From assembly GCA_003141795.1 (NCBI GenBank), contig PLNO01000046.1, forward strand, positions 336 to 23,828: DNA of 23,493 nt, written 5' to 3'. Position 1 is the first letter of the stretch. Each line of letters begins with the position of its first letter. This document shows positions 14,796 to 23,129 of the stretch, piece by piece. The position numbers were made by a program, and so were the translations under genes. The notes beneath the pieces were generated by a model, which had not been told where the DNA came from, did no database searches, and saw nothing but the letters and a program-made list of their open reading frames with translations. Origin of the DNA: Spirochaetaceae bacterium (lineage in GTDB: Bacteria > Spirochaetota > Spirochaetia > SZUA-6 > Fen-1364).

Positions 14796-16958
14796 TCAGC
14801 TTACGGCGGCGAGCACCTTCTCCTCGTGTGCCGGCGGGGGGGCCAGGGCGGCTAAATTGTTCCCTCCTACCTCATCCGCAACGATCTTGAACTGTGCCGT
14901 CAACCGCTGCAAGGACTGTGCGAGACTTGCAAGCTGTTCGGTCGATGCCGACATCTCTTCAGCCGCTGATGCCGCTGTCTGCGTCACCTCGTTCACGTTC
15001 TCCACGGCCTTGGACACCTGCTTGGCGTTCGTCGTCTGCTCCTCGGTTGCCGCGGAGATGCTCTGACTCATCTCGCTGACGTTCTCCAGAGCCTTGGACA
15101 GCTCCTTTACGGCGCCCACCTGCTGCATCATGGATTCAGAGAGGCCGTTGATCATCTCCTTGACCTTCTGCGACGCCGCCCTGATCTGCTCCATGGCCAT
15201 CTGCGATCCCCGTGCGGTTTCCACTCCCGACGTCACGTTCTTCGCGCTCTCCTTGATCAGGTTCTCGATCTCCTTGGCGGATGTCGAGCTGCGATCCGCC
15301 AGCTTGCTCACCTCGTCGGCGACAACGGCGAAGCCCCTGCCGTGCTCCCCCGCCCTGGCGGCTTCTATTGAAGCGTTCAGTGCGAGGAGATTCGTCTGGT
15401 CGGCGATCTCGCTGATCACCGTGACGATCCCGCTGATCTTCTCCGAGCTTCCCGCGATCAGGCCGATGCCATCGACGACCTGGCTGACGGCTTTGGCCCC
15501 TTCCATGGCGTTGTCCACGGACTTGCCGGCGAGAGCCGCGATCTCGGTGAGGTTCCTGGATACCTCCTCGATCGAGTTGTGAACCTGCGTCATGGAGCTG
15601 GAGCCCTGTTCCACTGCCGCGGCCTGCGACTGGGCATGCTCGGACACCTGGTCAACGGACGCGGTGAGCTCCTCCATGGATGCGCTGGTCTCTTCCAGCG
15701 TGGAGGCCTGGGTCTGGGCGCCTTCGGCAAGCTGCTGCGCGCTCGCCGTGATCTGTTCGCTGGAGGAAGCGACCTGCATGGCGCTGTCCTGGATGCTCGC
15801 CACCATGTCGCGCAGCTTGTTCGACATGCCGTTGAGCGCTGCGGCGAGCCTGCCGATCTCGTCCTTCTGAACGATGGGGAGGGTGTGGGTGAAGTCCCCC
15901 GATGCCACGAGCTCGGCATACACGACGCCCTTCTTCAGCGCAACGGTGATCGTGCGGGAGAAGAAGAAGAAAAGGATGAATGCCAACACGATGGCGGCCG
16001 CGCTGATGATGAGGAGGAGGTCGCGCGCCTCGTTGGCCGGCGCGAGGAACTCGTTGTCAGAAAGGGAAAGGGCAACGCTCCAGCCCGTCGTTTTGATGGG
16101 CGCGAACCCTGCTGTCTTGGGCACGCCCTGGAAGACGTAGGACTGCACACCGCTCTCTCCCGCCATCATCCGTTTGGCCACGATTTCCATGCCCGGCAGC
16201 TTATTCTCGTTGAGGGTGAAGATGTTCTCCGCTTTGGGGTGAGCCAGGACGAGGCCCGTATTGTCCGTAACAAACGCATAGCCGGTCTTTCCGATCTTCT
16301 GCCCTCCGATCAGCTCGTTGAGGAAACTGATGTCGGCAATTGCCGCAAATACGCCGACGACCGTATCGCCGGACCTTATGGGCGCCGCAAAGGGGGCGAA
16401 GGGTTTGCTGGTAACTTTGTTCAAACCTGCTGCTCCCGCATTCACCTGGCCGGCAAGGGCATTCTTGAAGTAAGCCCTGTCCGCAAGGCTCACCCCGAGG
16501 TACTTCGGATCTGACGCAGCAAGAGTCGTTCCGTCCGCCCCCACGATTACGAGGACCTGATAGCTTTCACCCAGTCCTTTGGTACCGGCAATCGAAAGGA
16601 GCCTTTCCGAGGCACGCTGCATGACCGCAGAGGATGCCTGTGCTCGCGCTACGGCAGCAACCTGCGCCGCTTTGCCCGTTGCGATCGGCTCGGCCGTTTT
16701 CCCCGCTGCAGCCTGAGCCGCGGCAACAATGGCCGGATCGATCGACATGCTCAGGGCGAATTTCTGTTCCTCCGCGAACACCCGGTCGACGATTTCCGCG
16801 ATGTTCGTCGAGCGCGCTGCAAGCTGCTCCTTCTCCACTCCGATGAGCCCTTGCGTCGACTTGGTGATTGCCACGATTGTAAGGATCGCCAGCGGAACGA
16901 TCAGGATGAACGTTCCTATGCCGATCAGTTTCGCGCCGATGTTCATGTTCTTCAGCAT
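14796..16958 (-). CDS. Methyl-accepting chemotaxis protein with periplasmic Cache domain (second paralog)
   Basis: A 720-residue paralog of the neighbouring receptor with the same architecture: transmembrane helix 1 near residues 10-31, a dCache sensor ([38 protein letters not shown]), transmembrane helix 2 near 300-325, HAMP, and a methyl-accepting signalling domain with the tip [20 protein letters not shown] and the canonical [13 protein letters not shown]. An Ala-rich insertion ([20 protein letters not shown]) in the first sensor helix is absent from the paralog. AGGAGG lies 7 bp before the start. The sensors share many motifs but differ enough to have separate ligands or affinities. Its control region carries a sigma54-type promoter and an upstream dyad, unlike the paralog, which has a sigma70-like promoter, so the two receptors are probably used under different conditions. 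Confidence 0.93.
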   Translation of the reverse strand: MLKNMNIGAKLIGIGTFILIVPLAILTIVAITKSTQGLIGVEKEQLAARSTNIAEIVDRVFAEEQKFALSMSIDPAIVAAAQAAAGKTAEPIATGKAAQVAAVARAQASSAVMQRASERLLSIAGTKGLGESYQVLVIVGADGTTLAASDPKYLGVSLADRAYFKNALAGQVNAGAAGLNKVTSKPFAPFAAPIRSGDTVVGVFAAIADISFLNELIGGQKIGKTGYAFVTDNTGLVLAHPKAENIFTLNENKLPGMEIVAKRMMAGESGVQSYVFQGVPKTAGFAPIKTTGWSVALSLSDNEFLAPANEARDLLLIISAAAIVLAFILFFFFSRTITVALKKGVVYAELVASGDFTHTLPIVQKDEIGRLAAALNGMSNKLRDMVASIQDSAMQVASSSEQITASAQQLAEGAQTQASTLEETSASMEELTASVDQVSEHAQSQAAAVEQGSSSMTQVHNSIEEVSRNLTEIAALAGKSVDNAMEGAKAVSQVVDGIGLIAGSSEKISGIVTVISEIADQTNLLALNASIEAARAGEHGRGFAVVADEVSKLADRSSTSAKEIENLIKESAKNVTSGVETARGSQMAMEQIRAASQKVKEMINGLSESMMQQVGAVKELSKALENVSEMSQSISAATEEQTTNAKQVSKAVENVNEVTQTAASAAEEMSASTEQLASLAQSLQRLTAQFKIVADEVGGNNLAALAPPPAHEEKVLAAVS

Positions 16959-17018
16959 CTCTTGCCTCCTGGCCTGCCGGCCTCAAATCAAAAAAAGCAG
17001 TTTTTCTGGGTATTATTA

Positions 17019-17034
17019 AGCAACTACCATGCCA
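17019..17034 (-). promoter_or_regulatory. Sigma54 (RpoN) -24/-12 promoter for the second chemoreceptor gene
   Basis: The minus strand reads TGGCATGGTAGTTGCT. This matches TGGCAC-N5-TTGCW at every position but one, and exactly 10 bp separate the invariant GG (-24) from the GC (-12). Transcription would begin near 17008, about 50 nt before the ATG at 16958. No comparable sigma70 promoter is seen. The dyad at 17136-17163 lies at a typical enhancer distance upstream. Confidence 0.7.
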
Positions 17035-17130
17035 AGACCATGAATCTCCATTCTTCTTCTCCGCTTCACTTCCAAAAACTTTATTAGCTCCAAGAGGGTA
17101 TAGACTGCGGGAGAGTGATGAGACAGAGCT

Positions 17131-17169
17131 GGAACACAGTGTTCCATGCATATGGAACACTGTCGGAAC
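17131..17169. promoter_or_regulatory. Nested dyad, likely activator or repressor binding site
   Basis: Two overlapping inverted repeats share one arm. A 12-4-12 perfect dyad has arms ACAGTGTTCCAT (17136-17147) and ATGGAACACTGT (17152-17163) around GCAT. A 7-1-7 perfect dyad, GGAACAC-A-GTGTTCC, spans 17131-17145. GGAAC recurs again at 17165. The site is about 100-115 bp upstream of the sigma54 core promoter on one side and about 120 bp from the ATG at 17284 on the other, so it could serve either divergent gene. Confidence 0.65.
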
Positions 17170-17283
17170 GGACTATCAAAAACGAGTACCGCCGCATACA
17201 ATTATGAGAGACGCGGAACGCCCGGAGTGTCCCTTGCGCAGCCGCGGCAAAGTTGATATCTCATTTGAGCACGGGGGAAGAGA

Positions 17284-18264
17284 ATGCCTGACCTTTCGAC
17301 AACCTACATGGGTCTTCACTTGAAGAACCCTCTTATTGCGGGCAGCTCGGGCCTGACGGGAACGCTGAAAGGGCTCCAGGAGTTGCAGGCGGGAGGAGTC
17401 GGCGCCGTGGTGCTCAAATCGATCTTCGAAGAGGAGATCGCCGCTGAATACGAGAGCGTTCTGGCGGAAGCTCAGGCCAAGGGTCTCAGCCTCGAATCAT
17501 ACGATTACTACGATTATCAGGTCCGCGGGGAGCGGGTCGCCGGCTACGTCGAGCTCGTCCGTCAGGCGAAAAAGGCGTTGTCCATTCCCGTCATCGCGAG
17601 CATCAACTGCACCTATTCGCACGAGTGGGCCTCCTTCGCCCGGGACATCGAGGCCGCGGGCGCCGATGCCCTGGAGCTCAACATGTTCTTCCTGCCTTCG
17701 GACACGAAGAGATCGAGCGAAGAGAGGGAGAAGGAATACTTCCTCATCGTCGAGCGTGTCCTCCAGCAGCTCCACATCCCCCTGGCGCTGAAGATCTCCT
17801 CCTCGTTCTCCACCCTCGCCCAGATGATCGAACGCCTGTCGCGCACGGGGATCGCGGCGCTCGTCCTGTTCAACCGTTTCTACTCGATCGATTTCGACAT
17901 CGAGACCATGAGCGTCACGGGCGCCAACACACTGAGCACGCCGATGGAGCTCGCCCTTCCCCTGCGGTGGACGGCCCTCATGTCGCGCAGGGTCGCCTGC
18001 GACATCGCCGCATCCAGTGGGGTCCACGAGGGGACCTCGCTCATCAAGCTGCTGCTCGCCGGAGCGAAGGCGGTGCAGGCGGTTTCCACGTTCTACGAAA
18101 ACGGTCCCGAGCACGCTTCCGTCATGCTGAGGGACCTCGGCGCGTGGATGGACCGCCACGGCTACAAGGGCGTCGCGGACTTCCGCGGCAGCATGAGCCA
18201 GGCGGAAAGCGGAGACCCCGCCGCGTTCGAGCGCGTCCAGTTCATGAAGCATTACGCGGAGTAG
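17284..18264 (+). CDS. Dihydroorotate dehydrogenase-like protein
   Basis: A 326-residue TIM-barrel protein of the DHOD-like family, of uncertain function. The N-terminus, LSTTYMGLHLKNPLIAGSSG, follows the class 1 PyrD pattern, and the FMN-phosphate region appears as SSGVHEGTSLIKLLLAGAKA. Where class 1 PyrD has NxSCPN with the catalytic Cys or Ser, this protein has ELNMFFLPSD (residues 131-140), so it should not be a normal dihydroorotate dehydrogenase. A real class 1B pyrD is present at 9020-10027, which supports a different job here. GGGGGAAG lies about 4 bp before the ATG. TACAAT at 17197-17202 is a possible -10 box. The gene is divergent from the second chemoreceptor gene and shares the dyad region with it. 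Confidence 0.85.
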   Translation: MPDLSTTYMGLHLKNPLIAGSSGLTGTLKGLQELQAGGVGAVVLKSIFEEEIAAEYESVLAEAQAKGLSLESYDYYDYQVRGERVAGYVELVRQAKKALSIPVIASINCTYSHEWASFARDIEAAGADALELNMFFLPSDTKRSSEEREKEYFLIVERVLQQLHIPLALKISSSFSTLAQMIERLSRTGIAALVLFNRFYSIDFDIETMSVTGANTLSTPMELALPLRWTALMSRRVACDIAASSGVHEGTSLIKLLLAGAKAVQAVSTFYENGPEHASVMLRDLGAWMDRHGYKGVADFRGSMSQAESGDPAAFERVQFMKHYAE

Positions 18265-18303
18265 CTTCGCGCCCGCACGTGCGGGCGGCGCAGCCACGGG
18301 GAA

Positions 18304-18744
18304 TCAGACGGCTTTTTCGAGCATCCCCTTCATCCGCTCCAGCAGCTGACGCCACATGGGCTCGGAATGCGCCCGTGACTCCTCCGTGGGGATGTTCTCG
18401 TGCGTGAAAGTCACCCGGACCCCTTCCTTCTCCTGCGACAGCCGGTAGGTGAGGAGGTTCGGAGAGGACTCGGGCGTGCTCGAGGTGGTGACAGTCCAGT
18501 GCGTACACTGCAGGAGGGCCAGGGGATCGACCCGCTTGATGATGCCCCGGTCCTCGAAGGGCTTGCCTTCCCATTCACCTTTCCAGACGATCGGGCTGCC
18601 GACTGTGAAGTCGCTCTCCACGGTCGAGCCCCAGAAAAGTTCCCCGACTTTCACCGGATCGACGAGGAGGTTCCACACGCGGGCAAGGTCAGCGTGGATG
18701 ATGATGTCGCTGCTGATCGAATAGGTCGTGGTTGTGTTTCCCAT
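18304..18744 (-). CDS. SRPBCC / AHSA1-type START-like domain protein
   Basis: A 146-residue single-domain protein of the Aha1/polyketide cyclase-like superfamily. It opens with a beta strand and helix (YSISSDIIIHADLARVWNLL), then has the family-typical WKGEWEGKPFEDRGIIKRVD strand pair, and ends with a long C-terminal helix containing MWRQLLERMKGMLEKAV that would close the hydrophobic cavity. Such proteins bind small hydrophobic ligands or act with regulators; no specific role can be given. The ATG at 18744 begins exactly where the domain does but lacks a Shine-Dalgarno sequence. The frame continues upstream without fold support. It converges on the DHOD-like gene with a gap of about 40 bp and lies downstream of the BrnTA pair on the same strand. 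Confidence 0.82.
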   Translation of the reverse strand: MGNTTTTYSISSDIIIHADLARVWNLLVDPVKVGELFWGSTVESDFTVGSPIVWKGEWEGKPFEDRGIIKRVDPLALLQCTHWTVTTSSTPESSPNLLTYRLSQEKEGVRVTFTHENIPTEESRAHSEPMWRQLLERMKGMLEKAV

Positions 18745-18890
18745 GGGTGGAAAATACGGTACTTTTTCCCGAGCGGCTTGGAAAAACGCGACACGGTTCG
18801 GAGGAGCGCGTTGCGGGTCACTCCCCACGATCCCACCAGGGGGAGTACAGGAAGAGACAGGGGCACGAGACCTGAATAATGGCACCGATA

Positions 18891-19196
18891 TCAGCGGCGA
18901 GCGGTCTTTCCCTTTGGCCGTGAAACTTTTTTTGGCTGCTCTCGGTCAGATGCCCTCTGAGCATTCATGTATGCCCTCAGCACCGCGTTGATCCTGGTTT
19001 GATAGCCGGGACCCGGATCCTGAAACCACTCATAGACATCTGGATCGAGTCGAAGAGTCACGGATTTCTTTGTTTCGCGGCGAAGCTCGCTGGGTCCGGG
19101 CATGTCATCAGGAATTTGGATCGCGCCGCGAATCTCCTCGGCAATATCTCCCGGTGCAGCCATGTATTTATCGCCTGAACGCGTTGAGCTCTTCAT
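18891..19196 (-). CDS. brnA: BrnA-family antitoxin
   Basis: A 101-residue antitoxin and DNA-binding repressor for BrnT. The C-terminal ribbon-helix-helix domain shows the family hallmark VTLRLDPDVYEWFQDPGPGY followed by QTRINAVLRAYMNAQR. The N-terminal half is acidic and probably wraps the toxin. GGAAGGG lies about 8 bp before the ATG at 19196; an alternative start at 19232 would add 12 residues. The gene overlaps the end of brnT by 29 bp, the usual toxin-first order of this type II system. The basic tail (RPKGKTARR) is unusual. Autoregulation of the promoter at 19458-19485 is expected from known BrnTA pairs. Confidence 0.9.
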   Translation of the reverse strand: MKSSTRSGDKYMAAPGDIAEEIRGAIQIPDDMPGPSELRRETKKSVTLRLDPDVYEWFQDPGPGYQTRINAVLRAYMNAQRASDREQPKKVSRPKGKTARR

Positions 19197-19452
19197 ATCT
19201 GTCCCTTCCTTCACGCCAGTAGCCAGCCCCAATTATCCGGATCACATCACCTCTGCGTGTGAAGCGGACCGTGAGCACCCTGCCGGAAACTTTTCCAAAC
19301 AGGTAAAAGCGCTGCTCCCCCTGACCGCTGTGGCGCGTATCCCTGGCGACGACGCGCGTCGGGTCCAGCCACGCCCGGCGGGCCTGTTCAAAGCTGACGT
19401 GGTGCTTCTCCCTGTTTTCCTCATCCTTTGCGGAATCCCATTGGAAGTCCAC
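19168..19452 (-). CDS. brnT: BrnT-family toxin (type II toxin-antitoxin system)
   Basis: A 94-residue RelE-fold ribonuclease-like toxin. Family landmarks are FQWDSAKDEENREKHHVSFE at the start, the central Asp-Thr-Arg-His and Gln-Arg-Phe segment, LTVRFTRRGDVIRIIGAG and the final RDRYEEL. The usual Arg-Ile-Ile-Ser-Ala-Arg core is here Arg-Ile-Ile-Gly-Ala-Gly, so an expected Ser and a basic residue are replaced; reduced activity is possible. The start is a GTG at 19452, the first possible start after an in-frame stop, and it lies only about 6 bp downstream of a good -10 box. The transcript may therefore be leaderless. It is followed by overlapping brnA. Confidence 0.88.
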   Translation of the reverse strand: MDFQWDSAKDEENREKHHVSFEQARRAWLDPTRVVARDTRHSGQGEQRFYLFGKVSGRVLTVRFTRRGDVIRIIGAGYWREGRDRYEELNAFRR

Positions 19453-19457
19453 GCTTC

Positions 19458-19485
19458 AATGTAGCTCGTACATACGTTTTGTCAA
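19458..19485 (-). promoter_or_regulatory. Promoter of the brnTA operon
   Basis: On the minus strand a perfect TTGACA (plus-strand 19480-19485) is followed after 16 bp by TACATT (plus-strand 19458-19463). A short dyad, TGTA-GCTCG-TACA on the plus strand (19460-19472), overlaps the -10 box and spacer and is a candidate BrnA operator. The expected transcription start falls at or next to the brnT GTG. Confidence 0.6.
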
Positions 19486-19537
19486 TACAGCTGGAGCACT
19501 CGCAATGGTCGGCCGGGCCGGGGACGGCGGGCAGCAA

Positions 19538-21772
19538 CTACACTGGTGCCGGTGCATGCTCCCAGGGGAAGGAGTCGTCCCTGACCCTGCAATAGTTCGC
19601 ATCAAGCGACGGTCTGAGGAGGACGAGAGCAATGAGCCTTCGTACCATTGCAGTGAGCTCGACCACTTCTTTTGTCTTCATTGCACGTCCCAGGATGTCG
19701 CGTTCCCGGTAACTCAGCCATTTCTTGATGACTTGATATCCTCCGACGTAGTATTCCCATACAGCCACTGGAATGTTGCGCCAGAACACTTTCTCATTCA
19801 GATAGACGTCACATGTCTTTGAGCCAAGGAGCGATCTTGCCTCATCCGCCGAAAGTCCAAAGGCACCGGCACTTTCTGTGATTGCAGCTCCTTCGTCCGC
19901 AGTGAACTCTCGTTCTTGCAGTTTCCCGCGCGCGGGCATGGTGACACCGTCCTTGCCCAGATGTCCCCAACCCGCGGTAAGATCGAGATCAGCAGACGAG
20001 GTGTCAATCTGGCTGCCATCTTCTCGTTCGATAATCCCAGCGAGCTGGAACACTGACGCCATGGGACTCCCCACGGTGACCCCGGTCACCTGGATCTCGG
20101 TGTCCAGAAGCCCCGCAATTCTTGCTCCGAGCGCGGCCGATTTCAGCAGCGCTTCCTTGCCTGCAGGGAAGGGGATGCGTGGCCAGTCGTTTCTGATACC
20201 ATCGGCGTTCTCATCGAGGTAGAGCGGAGCATACCCAATGGCCAGGGCATGCAACCATACGAGCGCTGCGCGACTCTCGTCCGCGTCCGGATTGTCGATC
20301 CCCACTGTCGTGAGGTATTTCCGCGCTACCGCCGAGAGATTGGCTTTCAGGTGCGCCTCCACCGTCCTTTCCTGCTTTGATTCAAGGTCATTCTTATAGC
20401 CTTCAGGCGCGAGCAGGAAAGGAAAGTAGTAGGAGTGCCCGCGCTGAAAATCGTTGTCGCCCAGAATGCTCACGAAATAGAACGGCACCCCCTCGGGATT
20501 GGCGACTCCTGACGGCCGGCATGCTAAGTACCGATTTCCCGGAAAATACTGTTCCCAGAGCGTGGGCCGTGCGCGATTCCAAACGGTACTTATTTGAGTA
20601 TAGTAGCACCATCGTACTTCGAATGGACGGACTGCATATCGCATGATTCGGCCTTCTGAGAATCGTTCCTTTCCCAAGACAACTTTCTTCCGTACCGCCT
20701 CGGGCTCGAATCCTGCCTGCTCCTCTGTGAGCTCTTTGTGCAATGTCTTGTACTCTTCCCATTTCAGATCGGGGTCGAAATAGTCCTTCATGCGCTGCTC
20801 GAGTGGCTCACGGTCGATGCAGATGAGAGCGCCACCACGTTTCTCCATGAGGCCATTGCTCGGCGCGACGTCGCACAAGTCAGTGAGCTTGGGCCACGTC
20901 CTGAAGGCCTTCGGTATGTCCTCGGGTTGGAAGGAGTAGCGGTTGTCCTGACCAGGGCTCGCGGTCTCATATGTCGCGTCAAACGGGATATTTTCAAGAG
21001 ATCTGCAAAGGTCGTCCCTCTTTGTTGCTCCCCAGAACTGTTTGAAGCGAACCATAGCGGCTCCCGTTCTCTGCGGCTTTCGAACCATCACACAGATCGC
21101 CGTTCCGACGCGGATGCCTTCATGGTTGTATCCAGTCGAGAACACAGAGGGGTCGGGGTTCCCCTCGGGCGTCAGCTTGCCCGTCTCCCTGCTGTCGCCG
21201 TTCATGCAATCGATCCAGATTCGATCAAACTGTTCTGTATAGCGTTTGCGCATTTGGACAAACGACGGATCACTCAAGTATGAGAAATTGGATATGAACG
21301 AAATCACTCCTCTGCCGCTCATTTCCGCAATCCGTCTCTCGGCTACGCGGAAGAACCGTACGTACAGATCGTCGAGGTTGAACTTCTTGATTCCCCAGCC
21401 ACCCTTGGAGACCGGCTGGTTCAGGCCGGCTTTGTAGACGTCAACCAGTCCAAACTCTTCCTCGGGGCTGACCCCTGCAAAAGCGTTGTAGGGAGGATTG
21501 CCGAGAACGACAATGACTCGTGGCGATTGCTTCACCTTGTCCGCATCGGCATGCTCCTGGGCAAGATCGGGGAACGGAATGTGTTTCGAGAGCTTCCCGG
21601 GCTGCCATCCCGTCAGTGCGTTCGTAAGATACACGCCTACCCGTTCACTGGAAGCGCTTTTCAGCGGCGATCCGAGTCGTTGAAGCAGGAGCCCGAGTTG
21701 CAGGTGGGACACGACGAAGGGCGCGGGGAGTATCTCGAAACCGAACACCCTCGTCATCGCGGCCTTTTTCAC
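19538..21772 (-). pseudogene. C-terminal fragment of a split restriction-modification enzyme: N6-adenine methyltransferase and specificity domains (type IIG/ISP-like)
   Basis: A frame of 744 codons from a nominal GTG. It picks up the methyltransferase domain after its motif I with the conserved RVFGFEILPAPFVVSHLQ. Catalytic motif IV, VVLGNPPYNAFAG, has the NPPY of N6-adenine enzymes at residues 92-95. Further on are GIKKFNLDDLYVRFFRVAER and FISNFSYLSDPSFV, then a long C-terminal region resembling the specificity domain of type ISP enzymes (RYAVRPFEVRWCYYTQIST; RYLACRPSG). The same frame is open farther upstream (LLNAKGGGALVAAEVKK before the nominal start), which shows the start is not original. 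With its partner at 21808-22980 this was one protein of roughly 1,150 residues. It lacks a SAM-binding motif I and should not methylate unless complemented. Confidence 0.85.
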
Positions 21773-21815
21773 CTCCGCGGCGACAAGAGCGCCTCCGCCT
21801 TTGGCGTTCAGCAGG
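21773..21815 (-). other. Frameshifting deletion junction at methyltransferase motif I
   Basis: Reading from the upstream fragment, the protein runs Val-Val-Val-Leu-Ala-Pro-Cys and then stops at TGA (21808-21810). The sequence continues in another frame as Leu-Asn-Ala-Lys-Gly-Gly-Gly-Ala-Leu-Val. Intact relatives, as I recall them, have a Leu-Asp-Pro-Cys-Cys-Gly-Thr-Gly motif followed by about a dozen residues before the matching Leu. About 50 bp, carrying the glycine-rich SAM loop, therefore appears to be missing, and the Asp is now Ala. Confidence 0.7.
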
Positions 21816-22980
21816 GAGCCAGTACAACGACGTTTGGATCAGCCAATCCATCAACCAGGCCCATTTCCTCGCGAAGCACCATATCGACGCGTGCAACTTG
21901 GTATTGCACGATTTCTCGGGGCGTGTACCAGACGCCCAGGTCTTTTCTCAGCTCAGGATCGAACGCTTCGAGGAACGGCTCGTAGAAGTATTGGACCGCA
22001 TGCTCGTCTTGAAACTTGCCGAAGAACGCCGGCCGGTCGACCCGATTGAGGACAGTGTTGACGCGATCGAGAATCTCGACCAGTCCGAGAGGCTTGAGCA
22101 TCGTCGGAATCATGAGGTTTTCGAAAAGAGTCCGAATAAACGGGACATTGATGAGCCACTGCGCCTGTTTCCAGTCGAAGTTGGAAGTTTGGCTCTCCGG
22201 CATGTTGCTGCGGCACCAGAGAACCCATGCTGAAAAGATGCCATAGAAGATGGTCTGGACAAGCGTCGAGCGGAAAAAGTGTTCGCCCTTTGCATCGGCG
22301 AACTTCATCCCCAGAGCATCCTCGAGAGCCGAGCGTACTTCGGCCAGGGCTGGAAGCTCGGACATCGATTCGACGTTTGCCTTGGCATCGCGCGCGTATG
22401 ACGCGAGGAACCACGCGAGATCCCTGGGCTCGGAGAGAGGTGCGCTGATCAGCAACATGCGGGAGATGAACTCGCACATGCGAACCCCGATCTCCTTTGC
22501 GGATTTGACGTGATGTGTGGCAGCAGCCCAGAATGATGTCTCGTCCGGAGCTATGCGGAAGCTGTCCAGGGGGACCGTATCGCCTTGCTGATTCCGACCG
22601 ACCAGAAGGAACTCACGAAAATTCGTCACGATGACGACGCCGTATCTGGAGCAGTACTTCCTGACCTGCTCGGTTTCAGCGATTTTTGCCGTATCTTCTT
22701 TGGGAGATTTTGCTTCGAACACCCCACGAGCAGGCATCTGTCCAGATAGTGGCTCGGTATCAACCTGCTTCTTGAACTGCTCAGCGGTATAGAGACCGAT
22801 GTCAGGAATACCGGCACCGCGATTTGCTGGATTGACGATGCACCGCACCCTCGGCTTAAGCGTAGACCCGATCTCGTTTATCAGGTTTGAAAGCGCCGGG
22901 TAAAACGAGGTTTCAGGAACAGCCGCGCCGCTTGCGTGGATGTCACAGAGCTCCTTGAGGTAGACTTCAATCGGGTCCAT
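21808..22980 (-). pseudogene. N-terminal fragment of the split restriction-modification enzyme: PD-(D/E)xK nuclease-like domain and start of methyltransferase
   Basis: A frame of 390 codons. Residues about 1-125 look like a PD-(D/E)xK nuclease: GAGIPDIGLY (Asp60) then ARGVFEAKSPKED (Glu89, Lys91), followed by VVIVTNFREFLLVGR. The rest is the helical region that precedes the methyltransferase core in type IIG/ISP-like enzymes, with FFRSTLVQTIFYGIFSAW and DLGVWYTPREIVQYQVARVD (the usual X/motif-I lead-in), ending abruptly at the first residues of motif I. No helicase domain lies between, so the original enzyme was nuclease-methyltransferase-specificity, closer to type IIG than to full type ISP. 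The ATG at 22980 has no Shine-Dalgarno sequence and sits about 7 bp after a plausible -10. The nuclease residues are intact. Confidence 0.85.
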
Positions 22981-22986
22981 GTAGAA

Positions 22987-23015
22987 GTTCTAGCGGATAG
23001 GCGGCCAGAATACAA
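22987..23015 (-). promoter_or_regulatory. Candidate promoter of the restriction-modification gene
   Basis: The minus strand has TTGTAT (plus 23010-23015), a 17-bp spacer, and TAGAAC (plus 22987-22992). The predicted start falls at the ATG, suggesting a leaderless transcript. The direct repeat AGCGGATA (plus 22992-22999 and 23015-23022) flanks the spacer and might be an operator. Confidence 0.4.
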
Positions 23016-23129
23016 GCGGATACCGTGTGCACTCAGTAGCTTGTCGCCGTCCTGTACTATTTCACCATCACAATACGGCAGGGAGTCTCGGTTTCCTTCC
23101 TCGAGGGTTCATGAGTACTATTAGAAACG

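Noticed and set aside
13071..16514. Plus-strand open frames of 444 and 311 codons opposite the chemoreceptor genes
   Set aside because: They mirror the codon pattern of the conserved receptors, show the same artefact in both paralogs, and have no ribosome site or domain.
17131..17145. LexA-like or steroid-response-like GGAACAnnnTGTTCC palindrome taken as an SOS box
   Set aside because: Spacing and flanks do not fit the known GAACNNNNGTTC LexA box, and neither neighbour is an SOS gene. The longer 12-4-12 dyad explains the sequence better.
18823..18849. Stem of ACTCCCC and GGGGAGT near 18823-18849 as a terminator for brnA
   Set aside because: The stem is only 7 bp with a 12-nt loop and no T-tract, so it is not convincing.
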